This document shows positions 33,240-41,966 of a DNA stretch of 64,000 nucleotides, piece after piece. Positions within the stretch are counted from its first letter, which is position 1; every line of letters begins with the position of its first letter. The notes beneath the pieces were generated by a model that was given only the letters and a program-made list of their open reading frames with translations, was not told where the DNA came from and ran no database searches. The position numbers and the translations under genes are program-made. Source of the stretch: Hyphomicrobiales bacterium. Lineage in GTDB: Bacteria > Pseudomonadota > Alphaproteobacteria > Rhizobiales > Rhizobiaceae. Location of the stretch: positions 139,154 to 203,153 of the forward strand of contig UBZP01000014.1 of NCBI GenBank assembly GCA_900469965.1, read 5' to 3'.

Positions 33240-33488
33240 TCAGGCGACCACGTAGGGCAGGAGGCCGAGGAAGCGGGCGCGCTTGATCGCCTTGGCGAGT
33301 TCGCGCTGCTTCTTCTGGGAAACGGCCGTGATGCGGGACGGAACGATCTTGCCGCGCTCGGAAATGTAGCGCGAGAGCAGGCGCACGTCCTTGTAGTCGA
33401 TCTTCGGTGCGTTGGCGCCGGAGAACGGGCAGGTCTTGCGACGGCGGTGGAACGGGCGGCGTGCCGGAGCGGAAGAAATATCAGCCAT
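33240..33488 (-). CDS. rpsR: 30S ribosomal protein S18
   Basis: The 82-residue protein contains the S18 core ([26 protein letters not shown], and [19 protein letters not shown]). S18 binds S6 and 16S rRNA in the platform of the small subunit. The gene follows rpsF by 24 bases, the usual order. Confidence 0.98.
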   Translation of the reverse strand: MADISSAPARRPFHRRRKTCPFSGANAPKIDYKDVRLLSRYISERGKIVPSRITAVSQKKQRELAKAIKRARFLGLLPYVVA

Positions 33489-33512
33489 TGTCGTTGTCTC
33501 CTTCGGCTTCGG

Positions 33513-33968
33513 TTACGCGCGGTCTTCGCGGGGCGGACGGTCGCCGCGGGGCGGGCGGTCGCCGAAATCGCGGCGCGGGCCGCGGTCGCCGAACTCGCGG
33601 CGCGGGCCGCGGTCGTCGCCGTCACGGCGCGGGCGGTCGTCGCGGTCGCGCTTCTGCATCATCGCGGACGGGCCTTCTTCGTGGGCTTCGACGGCGATGG
33701 TCATGTAGCGCAGGACGTCTTCGTTGATGCGCATCTGGCGTTCCATCTCGTGGATGGCGGCGGCCGGAGCGTCGATGTCCATCAGCGCGTAATGCGCCTT
33801 GCGGTTCTTCTTGATGCGGTAGGTCAGGGACTTGAGGCCCCAGTTCTCAACCCGGCCGACCTTGCCGCCGAAGGATTCGATCACGCCCTTGTACTGTTCG
33901 ACGAGCGCGTCGACCTGCTGGGCGGACACGTCCTGGCGGGCCAGGAATACATGTTCGTAGAGAGCCAT
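33513..33968 (-). CDS. rpsF: 30S ribosomal protein S6
   Basis: The 151-residue product has the S6 domain (about residues 1-100: [34 protein letters not shown]). A 45-residue Arg/Asp/Gly-rich tail with repeated GPRR-FGDR units follows, which is much longer than in E. coli but common in rhizobia. It heads the rpsF-rpsR-DUF2232-rplI operon. Confidence 0.97.
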   Translation of the reverse strand: MALYEHVFLARQDVSAQQVDALVEQYKGVIESFGGKVGRVENWGLKSLTYRIKKNRKAHYALMDIDAPAAAIHEMERQMRINEDVLRYMTIAVEAHEEGPSAMMQKRDRDDRPRRDGDDRGPRREFGDRGPRRDFGDRPPRGDRPPREDRA

Positions 33969-34333
33969 GTGGCTTTGCCTTTCTTGCGTTTGATCCACAC
34001 CCGGAAACCGGCGCCAAGCCTCAACGACTGATCTCAGAGGCCGTGCGGCCGGGCAAGAAAAGCGTTTCATCTATACGGTCGAGAGCGGAGACACGGGAGG
34101 CCGGAACGCTACCGTTCCTGTCGTTCCCTCTTATAGGAAACGGCCCTCCGTACAGCCACCAGCCGAGAAGACCGGGTGTATTGAACAGCGCGCTTATACG
34201 GATTTTTCCGCAGAACGCAAGGGGCGGAGGCCAGACGGCGGGACGGTGCGGCCACGCCCCCGCACTCGATCGGGAACCAGATGCGCAAGCGTGCGTTATC
34301 CATCCCGACGCAACCAAAGAGGAGCGAGGACAA
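33969..34333 (-). promoter_or_regulatory. rpsF promoter and long leader
   Basis: This 365-base spacer separates rpsF (minus) from a small plus-strand gene and holds no convincing gene. On the minus strand a promoter-like pair, TTGCGT (34215-34220) and TATAAG (34193-34198) with 16-bp spacing, would give a leader of more than 200 bases. The leader contains a perfect hairpin, GGAACG-GTAG-CGTTCC (34103-34118). Long structured leaders before rpsF often bind S6:S18 for autoregulation. Whether this one does cannot be decided here. Confidence 0.45.
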
Positions 34334-34654
34334 ATGCAAGATCCTGTAGAGAACCGTCCCCTTCATGAAACCCGACCGCCGGAGGACCGGACCACGGTCG
34401 TCACCTCCAGCACCGGCGGCAGCGGAGCGGGCGGATGGGCCGTGGCGGCGATCGTTGCCGTGCTGGTCGCCGTAGGCGCCTTCTACTTCATGGGCAGCGG
34501 CACCGGCGACGGTGTGGATCCGAACGCCAACACCTCTTCGATCGGCACCCAGGAGCCGGCACCGGCAACGCCGCCGGCCGCAGCCCCGACCGACGGCGCC
34601 GCTGACCCGGCCCCGGTTCAGCCGGCCCAGCCAGCCCCCGCGCCCGCCCAGTAA
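34334..34654 (+). CDS. Small membrane-anchored Pro/Ala-rich protein
   Basis: The 106-residue product has a polar N-terminus, one membrane helix (about residues 33-52, WAVAAIVAVLVAVGAFYFM) and a Pro/Ala-rich outside tail. No family was recognised. The start at 34334 follows GAGGA. A terminator lies about 95 bases past the stop codon. Similar small anchored proteins are common in rhizobia; function unknown. Confidence 0.65.
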   Translation: MQDPVENRPLHETRPPEDRTTVVTSSTGGSGAGGWAVAAIVAVLVAVGAFYFMGSGTGDGVDPNANTSSIGTQEPAPATPPAAAPTDGAADPAPVQPAQPAPAPAQ

Positions 34655-34747
34655 CGCAGGGCGCGCATGACGGATAGAATGGGCGGGAGCCTCTCTTGGC
34701 GCCCGCCGACGGCGGACCATGTTCGAAGTTTGGGTCCGCACTGCGCG

Positions 34748-34770
34748 AAGCCCGCCCCTGTGGCGGGCTT
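34748..34770 (+). terminator. Terminator after the small membrane protein gene
   Basis: AAGCCCGCC and GGCGGGCTT form a 9-bp stem with a 5-base loop, followed by TGT. It sits 94 bases past the stop codon. The remaining spacer up to 34949 holds an AT-rich stretch just before the peroxidase gene (34885-34920), probably its promoter. Confidence 0.6.
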
Positions 34771-34949
34771 TGTCGTGTCCGCGGCACGGTTCCGCTCATC
34801 GCCGGCCTCCGGCGCCCCCTGCCTCCATCCTACGCCTTTTGCCTTATGCCACGGCCGGTTGCCAACCGGCCCATACGGGCACATCATGGTTGTATCTATG
34901 TAAAAAACACCAATAGATAGAAATGGCTTCGAACCGAGGAGGCTTGGAC

Positions 34950-36641
34950 ATGGACCATGGCAGCAAGAATTTTGAAGTCACCGCGCCGCGTTCGCGATCC
35001 TATCAGGGCGGATTCGGCCGCCTCTTTCCCGACCTCGCCCCCTGGTCGCCGCCGGGCGTGCCCGAGCACAAGCTGGAGGAGCACTTCCTGAGGTTCGCTT
35101 CCGAGGCCATGGTGGAATTTCCCGGACAGTCGATCGCCGATCTTCTGAAGGCCGCCGACGCGGACGCCGTCGAACCGTTCGATTCGGACATCCCGTCCGG
35201 CTATGTCTATTTCGGCCAGTTCGTCGACCACGACATGACGCTGGACGTGACGCCGCTGAGTTCCGCCGAGGTCGATCCCAACCGCCTGCACAACTTCCGC
35301 ACGCCCCGCCTCGATCTGGACTGTCTTTACGGCCAGGGGCCGGCCGCCCAGCCGCATCTCTACGCGCACGACGCCCTGGGCGCCTTCACCGGCAAGTTTC
35401 TCGTCGCCCCGTTCAACCCCGGCACGTTCGAGGGGGCGCCGAACGGCTTTGCCAACGTGCCCGACACCTTTCACGATCTGCCGCGCAATTCGGAGAACCG
35501 GGCGCTGATCGGCGATCCCCGCAACGACGAGAACATCATCGTCGCCCATATCCATCTCGCCTTCCTGCTGGCCCACAACCGCCTCTTCGACCGGGCCACG
35601 CGCGCCATGCCGGGCGCCACCGTCAACGAGCGGTTCGAGGCGGCGCGAAAGACGCTGCGCTGGCTCTACCAGTGGATCGTCTGGAGCGACTTCGTCAGGC
35701 GCGTCACCGATTCCGTCGTCCACGCGACGGCGCTGGAGGAAAAAGCCCAGCCGGACGGCCGGATGCTCTGGGAGATGGGCTACAGGGATGACGTCTACGA
35801 CTGGAAGCAGGATCCCTTCATGCCGGTCGAGTTCTCCGTCGCCGCCTATCGCTTCGGCCATTCGATGGTGCGCAACGCCTACCAGACCAATTCCCGCAAA
35901 CCCCCGGCGGGCTTCAACGTCTTCTTCCCGATCTTCGACGATCATGGCCGCTCCAGCCTGAAGGGGGGCGTGCCGTTCGACCTCGTCCGCGTGCCGCAGT
36001 GGGACTGGTTCCTGAAGATGACGACGTCCCGCGGCCCGTTCCCGCAGCGTGCCCGCAGGATCGACACCAGGCTCGCCAATGCCCTTTTGCACCTGCACGA
36101 GGATCCGTCGAACCCCGGCGACCCGAAGAAGCTCCTGAACGTGCTGGCCGCGCGAAACCTGGTCCGTGGCGTTCGGATGAAGCTGCCGGCCGGAGAGGAC
36201 GTCGCCCGCCTGTTCGGGCTCACCCCCGTTCCGCTCGCGGAAGGCGAGCCGAAGACGCTGTGGTACTACGTGCTGAAGGAGGCCGAAACGCGGGCGGACG
36301 GCAAGCTCGGCCCGGTCGGCTCGATCATCGTCGCGGCGACCTTTGCCGGGATCCTGAAGGGCGACCCGCTGTCCTGGCTGAACCAGCAGCCGACCTGGCG
36401 GCCGCATCGCGATCCCCTGTTGACCGGAAAGAAAGAGGACGGCACACCGATCGATTTCGGCGAGGATCCGGCCGAACTGCCGATCGACGCCGACAATGAC
36501 GTGGAAGGCAACAACGAATGGGGCCTGCCTGCGATCATCCGGCTGTCCCGTCTTCCGATCGACGGCACGCCCTTCGGCAAGATCGTCGTGGTTCCGGCGG
36601 CGCAGGCGGGCGCTGCCGCGGCGGTGGCCGCCGCCGGCTAG
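34950..36641 (+). CDS. Peroxidase-cyclooxygenase family haem peroxidase
   Basis: The 563-residue protein belongs to the animal-type haem peroxidase superfamily, which uses H2O2 to oxidise halides or organics. Key residues are present: distal His94 in GQFVDHDMTLD with its Ca-binding neighbourhood, catalytic Arg191 in GDPRNDEN, the LAFLLAHNRL helix, and proximal His304 in YRFGHSMVRNAY. No signal peptide is seen. The ATG at 34950 has GAGGAGG upstream; an earlier in-frame ATG at 34923 lacks this. Bacterial members are sparsely distributed and some are secreted without a Sec signal. It appears to be a single-gene unit in an accessory stretch between rpsF and fabD. Confidence 0.9.
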   Translation: MDHGSKNFEVTAPRSRSYQGGFGRLFPDLAPWSPPGVPEHKLEEHFLRFASEAMVEFPGQSIADLLKAADADAVEPFDSDIPSGYVYFGQFVDHDMTLDVTPLSSAEVDPNRLHNFRTPRLDLDCLYGQGPAAQPHLYAHDALGAFTGKFLVAPFNPGTFEGAPNGFANVPDTFHDLPRNSENRALIGDPRNDENIIVAHIHLAFLLAHNRLFDRATRAMPGATVNERFEAARKTLRWLYQWIVWSDFVRRVTDSVVHATALEEKAQPDGRMLWEMGYRDDVYDWKQDPFMPVEFSVAAYRFGHSMVRNAYQTNSRKPPAGFNVFFPIFDDHGRSSLKGGVPFDLVRVPQWDWFLKMTTSRGPFPQRARRIDTRLANALLHLHEDPSNPGDPKKLLNVLAARNLVRGVRMKLPAGEDVARLFGLTPVPLAEGEPKTLWYYVLKEAETRADGKLGPVGSIIVAATFAGILKGDPLSWLNQQPTWRPHRDPLLTGKKEDGTPIDFGEDPAELPIDADNDVEGNNEWGLPAIIRLSRLPIDGTPFGKIVVVPAAQAGAAAAVAAAG

Positions 36642-36691
36642 CGCGATCCCCGTGGCCCGGGCGGTGCCGCCGGGCCACGGATGGGAGAGGC

Positions 36692-37735
36692 TCAGATCGG
36701 TGCCGGATACTGCCGGTGGATCCGGCCGATGCCGCTGAGCACGTCCTCGGAGAGGGCGACGCCTGCCGCGGCGATGTCGGTCTTCAACTGCTCCATCGTC
36801 GTCGCGCCGATGATGACGGAGGCCATGAAGGGGCGGGTCAGGCAGAAGGCGATCGAAAGCTGCGCGAGGTCGAGGCCGTGTTCGCGCGCCAGCGCGGCAT
36901 AGGCCGCAACGGCCGGCTCCTGCAGCGGCTGGTAGCGGCCGCCGAGGTCGCCGTTGATCGTCAGGCGGGAGCCGTCCGGACGCGCGCCGGCGAGGTACTT
37001 GCCCGTCAGCAGGCCGGCGGCGAGCGGCGAATAGGCCAGGAGCCCGACATCCTCGTGATGCGCAACCTCGGCAAGGTCCAGGTCGAAGCTGCGGTAGAGC
37101 AGGTTGTACTCGTTCTGGATCGAGGCCATGCGCGGCAGGCCGAGCTTTTCCGACAGGGCGAGGAACTGCATCGTTCCCCATGCGGTCTCGTTGGAGAGGC
37201 CGACGGCGCGGATCTTGCCGGCCTTCTGCAATTCCCCGAGCGTCTGCAGGATCTCGGCCAGTTCCTCGGCCACCCGGGCGCGGTCCTGCCGCGAGGGGTC
37301 GTAGGTCCAGGCGTTGCGGAAATGGTAGTGGCCGCGGTTCGGCCAGTGCAACTGGTAGAGGTCGAGGTAGTCGGTGCGCAGCCGCTCCAGGCTGCCCTCG
37401 ATCGCCTCGAGGATCGCCGCCCGCGTCATCGGCCTGCCGCCGCGAATATAGTTGCGGCCGGGGCCGGCCACCTTCGAGGCGAGAACCACCTTGTCGCGGT
37501 TGCCGCGGGCCGAAAGCCAGGAGCCGATGTGGCGCTCGGTCAGGCCGTAGGTCTCGGGCGAGAGCGGCGTGGTCGGATAGAGTTCGGCGGTGTCGATGAA
37601 GTTGACGCCGCGGTCGAGGGCGTAGTCGAGCTGAAGATGCGCCTCGGCCTCGCTGTTCTGCGAGCCCCAGGTCATCGTGCCGAGGCAGATTTCGGAGACC
37701 TTGATGCCGGTCCGGCCGAGAAGATTGTATTTCAT
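36692..37735 (-). CDS. NADP(H)-dependent aldo-keto reductase (Tas-like)
   Basis: The 347-residue TIM-barrel oxidoreductase has the catalytic tetrad Asp48, Tyr53 (FIDTAELYP), Lys88 (LASKVAG) and His130 (YQLHWPNRG). Length, the GTMTWGSQNSEAEAH block and the NEYNLLYRSFD segment match Tas/YghZ-related members of the AKR family. The physiological substrate is unknown. It converges with the haem peroxidase, 50 bases apart. Confidence 0.92.
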   Translation of the reverse strand: MKYNLLGRTGIKVSEICLGTMTWGSQNSEAEAHLQLDYALDRGVNFIDTAELYPTTPLSPETYGLTERHIGSWLSARGNRDKVVLASKVAGPGRNYIRGGRPMTRAAILEAIEGSLERLRTDYLDLYQLHWPNRGHYHFRNAWTYDPSRQDRARVAEELAEILQTLGELQKAGKIRAVGLSNETAWGTMQFLALSEKLGLPRMASIQNEYNLLYRSFDLDLAEVAHHEDVGLLAYSPLAAGLLTGKYLAGARPDGSRLTINGDLGGRYQPLQEPAVAAYAALAREHGLDLAQLSIAFCLTRPFMASVIIGATTMEQLKTDIAAAGVALSEDVLSGIGRIHRQYPAPI

Positions 37736-37965
37736 GAGCGGAGTTTCTGTGCGTGGGCGGCGCGCCCGTAAGGCAGCGCGGCGAAATTGGAAGGATGCGC
37801 GCCCGTGCCGCCGGCGCGGGAAGGCCGGCGGCACGGGGCTGCGCCGCAGCAGAAGTTAATCGTTGGGCGTGCAAATTCAAGACGGCGTGACGACGATCGC
37901 GAGCCACGGCTGGCCGTGCGGCCGCAACGATCCCCGGTTCCCGCCTTCGGCGTGGGCTTTCGTCC

Positions 37966-39477
37966 TCAGGGCTGCGGATGCTGGGGTTGCGGATCCTGCG
38001 GCTGCGGATTTTCCGGCTTCGGCTTGATCAGTTCCTGGAACGCCTCATCGTCCTTGAACACCTCGAGGTCGTTCTCCGTCGGGTTCGAGCCTTCGGCAGC
38101 GGGATTGAAGATCTTGCGCAGGGTGATCCGCACGCGGCTCTCGGGATCGGGCGAAAGCGCGATGACCCGCCTGACGGCCTCGAGGGCGGCCGTCCTCGCC
38201 GTTTGCCGTTCAGGGCCATCCTTCAGATTGGCGAATTTCTGTCCGTTCGCCGCCGCGATCCACAACCGGACCTGCGGATCGTCCATCGATTCCGGAAAAT
38301 TCCGCCGCAACTGGTCGGCCGCGGCCAGCGCCGTCGTGTAACCGGTTGGGGGCGGGACATAGAGCGCCGTTAGCAGCGTGTCCTTGAGGACCGCGGCATT
38401 GTCGGAGAACTTCTCCGTGGCGTCGGTGAGAACCTTGGCCGCCTGCTCGCTCTCGCCCCGTCGCTGCCGCACCGATGCCAGGGCGAGGTAGATCTTCGGG
38501 TTCTCCCCATCCAGGGCGAGTGCGGCCTGAAAGGCCCTTTCCGCCTCGGCGGCGTTGCCGATGCGCTCCTGTGCTGCGCCCCAGGCCGTGAACTCGCCGA
38601 CCGTCCGCAGTTCGCTGAAGGGAACCCTGGCGATCTGCCGGTCCATGTCCGTCGGTGTACCGGCATCCGGCGATTCGCGCGTAATTCTGACCTTGTCGAG
38701 AAGGGCGTCCTTCTCGACGGTGTGGACGGTGTAGGCAAGGGCCTTGTGGGCGGGCGAAAGATTGCGCTCGAAGTGGTCCGCCGAGGCCAGAAGGATGGTG
38801 AGCCGGGTGCGGGTTTCCAGATAGAAGAAGAGAAAGCCTGCGACGAGGCCGCTCAGCACGATGGCCGCGAACATCGCGCTGGCGCCTGCCGTGTCACCCA
38901 TCGCGGAGGTGGCAAACTGCGATTGTGCGTCGACGAAGGCCTTATAGATGTTGTGTGCCTGGGTGAGGCCGAGTCCGACGATGATCTTGGTCAGCCAGTC
39001 GGAGATGTCCTCCAGGTTCGTGTTGCCCGCAAATCTGGAAAGTTGCCCCGTCTCGGACGCAGGTCCGGCCAGCTTCTCGTTGCCGATGGACAAGGGTGAG
39101 GCGGCGACGGGCTCGACCTGCGGCATCCGCTGCAGCAGCCTGGGAATGCCGAACAGAAAGCCGAGAAGGCCGCCTACCGCCACGGCGGCCGTCAGCACCG
39201 CCAGATAGCTTCCCACGCCGAGCAGAAACCCGCGCGCGGTGCCGAAGGCGGGCGCGAACTCCCCGTCGAACTGGACCTGCTGGGCGGCGGGCGGCGCCAC
39301 GAGGGCGACCGAGAACGAATAGAGGATGATCACCGCGGCGCAGAACAGCAGGAAGCGGAAACTGAGGACTTCCACCTGGTGCAGGTTGGCTTTCATGATG
39401 TCTTCATGCGAGGTTCCCGCCGATGCCGCAGCAGAACCGGTAGGCGACGGCACTGCCTTGCGTGGCGGAATGGGCAT
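37966..39477 (-). CDS. Membrane protein with cytoplasmic TPR-like region
   Basis: The 503-residue protein has three membrane segments (about residues 40-60, 82-110 and 200-220). The second runs into GFLFGIPRLL, and NTNLEDISDWLTKIIVGLGL lies before the third. The C-terminal half (about 300-450) is helical with TPR-like spacing (WGAAQERIGNAAEAERAFQA, LALASVRQRRGESEQAAKV). The protein ends in a Pro/Gln repeat (QPQDPQPQHPQP). AGGAGG precedes the ATG at 39477. The FGIPR and N-L-E-ISDWLTK motifs recall uncharacterised membrane proteins I associate with accessory loci; the function is not known. Confidence 0.75.
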   Translation of the reverse strand: MPIPPRKAVPSPTGSAAASAGTSHEDIMKANLHQVEVLSFRFLLFCAAVIILYSFSVALVAPPAAQQVQFDGEFAPAFGTARGFLLGVGSYLAVLTAAVAVGGLLGFLFGIPRLLQRMPQVEPVAASPLSIGNEKLAGPASETGQLSRFAGNTNLEDISDWLTKIIVGLGLTQAHNIYKAFVDAQSQFATSAMGDTAGASAMFAAIVLSGLVAGFLFFYLETRTRLTILLASADHFERNLSPAHKALAYTVHTVEKDALLDKVRITRESPDAGTPTDMDRQIARVPFSELRTVGEFTAWGAAQERIGNAAEAERAFQAALALDGENPKIYLALASVRQRRGESEQAAKVLTDATEKFSDNAAVLKDTLLTALYVPPPTGYTTALAAADQLRRNFPESMDDPQVRLWIAAANGQKFANLKDGPERQTARTAALEAVRRVIALSPDPESRVRITLRKIFNPAAEGSNPTENDLEVFKDDEAFQELIKPKPENPQPQDPQPQHPQP

Positions 39478-39615
39478 GGGTTCCCTCCTGGTTGCAATCT
39501 ATAATTTATCAATTTTCTTATACACGCAATAGGGGAAATTGTTGACGGTCGCGCAAATCTTGACTCGATGCGCCATTCCGTGAATGGAGGGGAAAACAAC
39601 GACGGGAGAACCCCC

Positions 39616-40560
39616 ATGACCATCGCTTTCACCTTTCCGGGCCAGGGCAGCCAGGCTGTCGGCATGGGCAAGGAACTCGTGGAGACCTATGCGGAAGCCG
39701 CCGCCGTCTTCGCCGAGGTCGACGACGCCCTTGGGGAGAAGCTGTCTGCGACCATGTTCGAGGGCCCGGAGGCCGCGCTCACCCTGACGTCGAACGCCCA
39801 GCCGGCGCTGATGGCCGTCTCGATGGCGATCGTGCGCGTGCTCGAGGCCCGCGGCCTGATCCTGCGCGACACGGTCTCCTACGTCGCCGGCCATTCGCTC
39901 GGCGAATATTCCGCCCTCTGTGCCGCCGGCGCCTTCACCATTGCCGACACCGCCAGGCTGCTGCGCATCCGCGGCGACGCCATGCAGGCGGCCGTCCCGG
40001 TCGGCGAGGGCGCGATGGCCGCCATCATCGGTCTGGAGCACGACGAGGTGCAGGCGATCTGCGACGCCTCGCTGGTGCACGGCTCCTGCCAGATCGCCAA
40101 CGACAATGGCGGCGGCCAGCTGGTGATCTCCGGGGCGACGCCCGCCGTCGAGCTCGCGGCGCGGACCGCGACCGAGAAGGGCGCCAAGCGCGCGATCATG
40201 CTGCCGGTCTCCGCCCCCTTCCATTCGGCCCTGATGGCGCCGGCCGCCGAGACGATGCGCGAGGCGCTGGCGGCGGTGACGATCCGCGAGCCGGTCGTGC
40301 CGGTCATCGCCAACGTGTCCGTCCAGCCCGTCACCGATCCGAAAGAAATCGCCCGGCTGCTGGTCGAGCAGGTCACCGGCCAGGTGCGCTGGCGCGAGAC
40401 GGTGGAATGGTTCGCCGGCAACGACGTGACCTCGCTTTATGAGATCGGCTCTGGCAAGGTGCTGACGGGGCTTGCGCGTCGCATCGACAAATCCGTCACC
40501 GGCTACGCCGTCAACACGGCGACCGACATCGAAAACCTGCTGCAGACGCTCTGCGGCTGA
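39616..40560 (+). CDS. fabD: Malonyl-CoA:ACP transacylase
   Basis: FabD moves malonyl groups from CoA to acyl carrier protein, feeding fatty-acid elongation. The 314-residue protein has the GQGSQ loop (10-13), the nucleophile Ser94 in GHSLGEYSA and the catalytic His203 in SAPFHSALM. It begins the fabD-fabG-acpP-fabF cluster. The 138-base spacer to the divergent TPR gene presumably carries its promoter. Confidence 0.97.
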   Translation: MTIAFTFPGQGSQAVGMGKELVETYAEAAAVFAEVDDALGEKLSATMFEGPEAALTLTSNAQPALMAVSMAIVRVLEARGLILRDTVSYVAGHSLGEYSALCAAGAFTIADTARLLRIRGDAMQAAVPVGEGAMAAIIGLEHDEVQAICDASLVHGSCQIANDNGGGQLVISGATPAVELAARTATEKGAKRAIMLPVSAPFHSALMAPAAETMREALAAVTIREPVVPVIANVSVQPVTDPKEIARLLVEQVTGQVRWRETVEWFAGNDVTSLYEIGSGKVLTGLARRIDKSVTGYAVNTATDIENLLQTLCG

Positions 40561-40613
40561 GACCCCAGGATGGCCGGCCGCAAGGGCCGAGCCCAAGGAA
40601 ACGGACAGCAACC

Positions 40614-41351
40614 ATGTTTGATCTCTCTGGCCGCAAGGCACTGGTAACCGGCGCGTCCGGCGGTATCGGCGAGGAAATCGCCAAGTCGCTGCATGCCCAG
40701 GGCGCAATCGTCGGCCTGCACGGCACGCGCGTCGAAAAGCTCGAGGCCCTGGCGAACGCGCTCGGCGAGCGCGTGCACGTCTTCCCCGCCAATCTCGCCG
40801 ACCGCGCCGAAGTCAAGGCGCTCGGCGAGAAGGCCGAGGCCGAGCTCGGCGGCGTCGACATCCTCGTCAACAACGCCGGCATCACCAAGGACGGCCTGTT
40901 CGTGCGCATGAGCGACGAGGACTGGGACGCGGTGCTGGAAGTGAACCTCACCTCCGTCTTCCGCCTGACGCGCGAGCTGACCCATCCGATGATGCGCCGC
41001 CGCTACGGCCGCATCATCAACATCACCTCCGTGGTCGGCGTCACCGGAAATCCCGGCCAGGCGAACTACTGCGCCTCCAAGGCGGGCATGATCGGCTTCA
41101 CCAAGTCGCTGGCCCAGGAGATCGCCACCCGCAACGTCACCGTCAACTGCGTGGCCCCGGGTTTCATCGAAAGCGCGATGACCGGCAAGCTGAACGACAA
41201 GCAGAAGGAAGCGATCATGGGAGCGATCCCGATGAAGCGCATGGGCACCGGCGCGGAGGTCTCCTCGGCGGTCGTCTATCTCGCCTCGTCGGAGGCGGCG
41301 TACATGACCGGCCAGACCCTGCACGTGAACGGCGGCATGGCGATGATCTGA
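40614..41351 (+). CDS. fabG: 3-oxoacyl-ACP reductase
   Basis: FabG performs the NADPH-dependent first reduction in fatty-acid elongation. The 245-residue SDR has TGASGGIG (12-19), NNAG (86-89), Ser139 and the catalytic Tyr152-x3-Lys156. The C-terminal YMTGQTLHVNGGMAMI is typical of FabG. It lies 53 bases after fabD. Confidence 0.97.
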   Translation: MFDLSGRKALVTGASGGIGEEIAKSLHAQGAIVGLHGTRVEKLEALANALGERVHVFPANLADRAEVKALGEKAEAELGGVDILVNNAGITKDGLFVRMSDEDWDAVLEVNLTSVFRLTRELTHPMMRRRYGRIINITSVVGVTGNPGQANYCASKAGMIGFTKSLAQEIATRNVTVNCVAPGFIESAMTGKLNDKQKEAIMGAIPMKRMGTGAEVSSAVVYLASSEAAYMTGQTLHVNGGMAMI

Positions 41352-41632
41352 CAAGGCGGCGAAAAAGACCGGGTTGTCGCGTGAAAATAGCATGTTGACC
41401 GTGCGATGCCCGGCGATTTTCGGACTTTGCGACAGACTTAAACCGTGTTAAGCGGGCCATGACTGTCAGCAGTCGACCGGGGTATGCAGGCTTTTTGCGG
41501 CGCTCATCGAAGGCGCCCGGGGGCATCTACGGTTGAAAAAGAATTGCCCGGGATCACTTTCATTCCGGGCTTGGTTGAGTGCCCCGGTGCCGTGAACGGC
41601 GCCGAAGAAAACAAAGGTCGAGGAATTCCGAC

Positions 41633-41869
41633 ATGAGCGATATCGCAGAACGCGTAAAGAAAATTGTGATCGATCATCTGGGCGTTGACGCCGACAAGGT
41701 CAGCGAAGGCGCGAGCTTCATCGATGATCTCGGCGCGGACTCGCTCGACACCGTCGAACTGGTCATGGCCTTCGAAGAAGAATTCGGCGTCGAGATCCCC
41801 GACGATGCGGCAGACTCGATCCTGACGGTCGGCGACGCCGTCAAGTTCATCGAGAAGGCCCAGGCCTGA
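41633..41869 (+). CDS. acpP: Acyl carrier protein
   Basis: The 78-residue acidic protein carries growing acyl chains on a phosphopantetheine arm attached to Ser37 (GADSLDT). The sequence [20 protein letters not shown] is the rhizobial housekeeping AcpP rather than AcpXL. The 281-base spacer after fabG suggests a separate strong promoter; a TTGACC at 41395-41400 is a possible -35 element. AAAGGTCGAGGA lies upstream as ribosome-binding region. Confidence 0.98.
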   Translation: MSDIAERVKKIVIDHLGVDADKVSEGASFIDDLGADSLDTVELVMAFEEEFGVEIPDDAADSILTVGDAVKFIEKAQA

Positions 41870-41966
41870 TCGAAATTTCGGCGGGCCTGCGGGCCCGCCG
41901 CGACCCCGCTTGCGGCCTGGACGCGCCGCCTCGGTCCAAGAAAAGACATAGGGTGGATCACCGACG

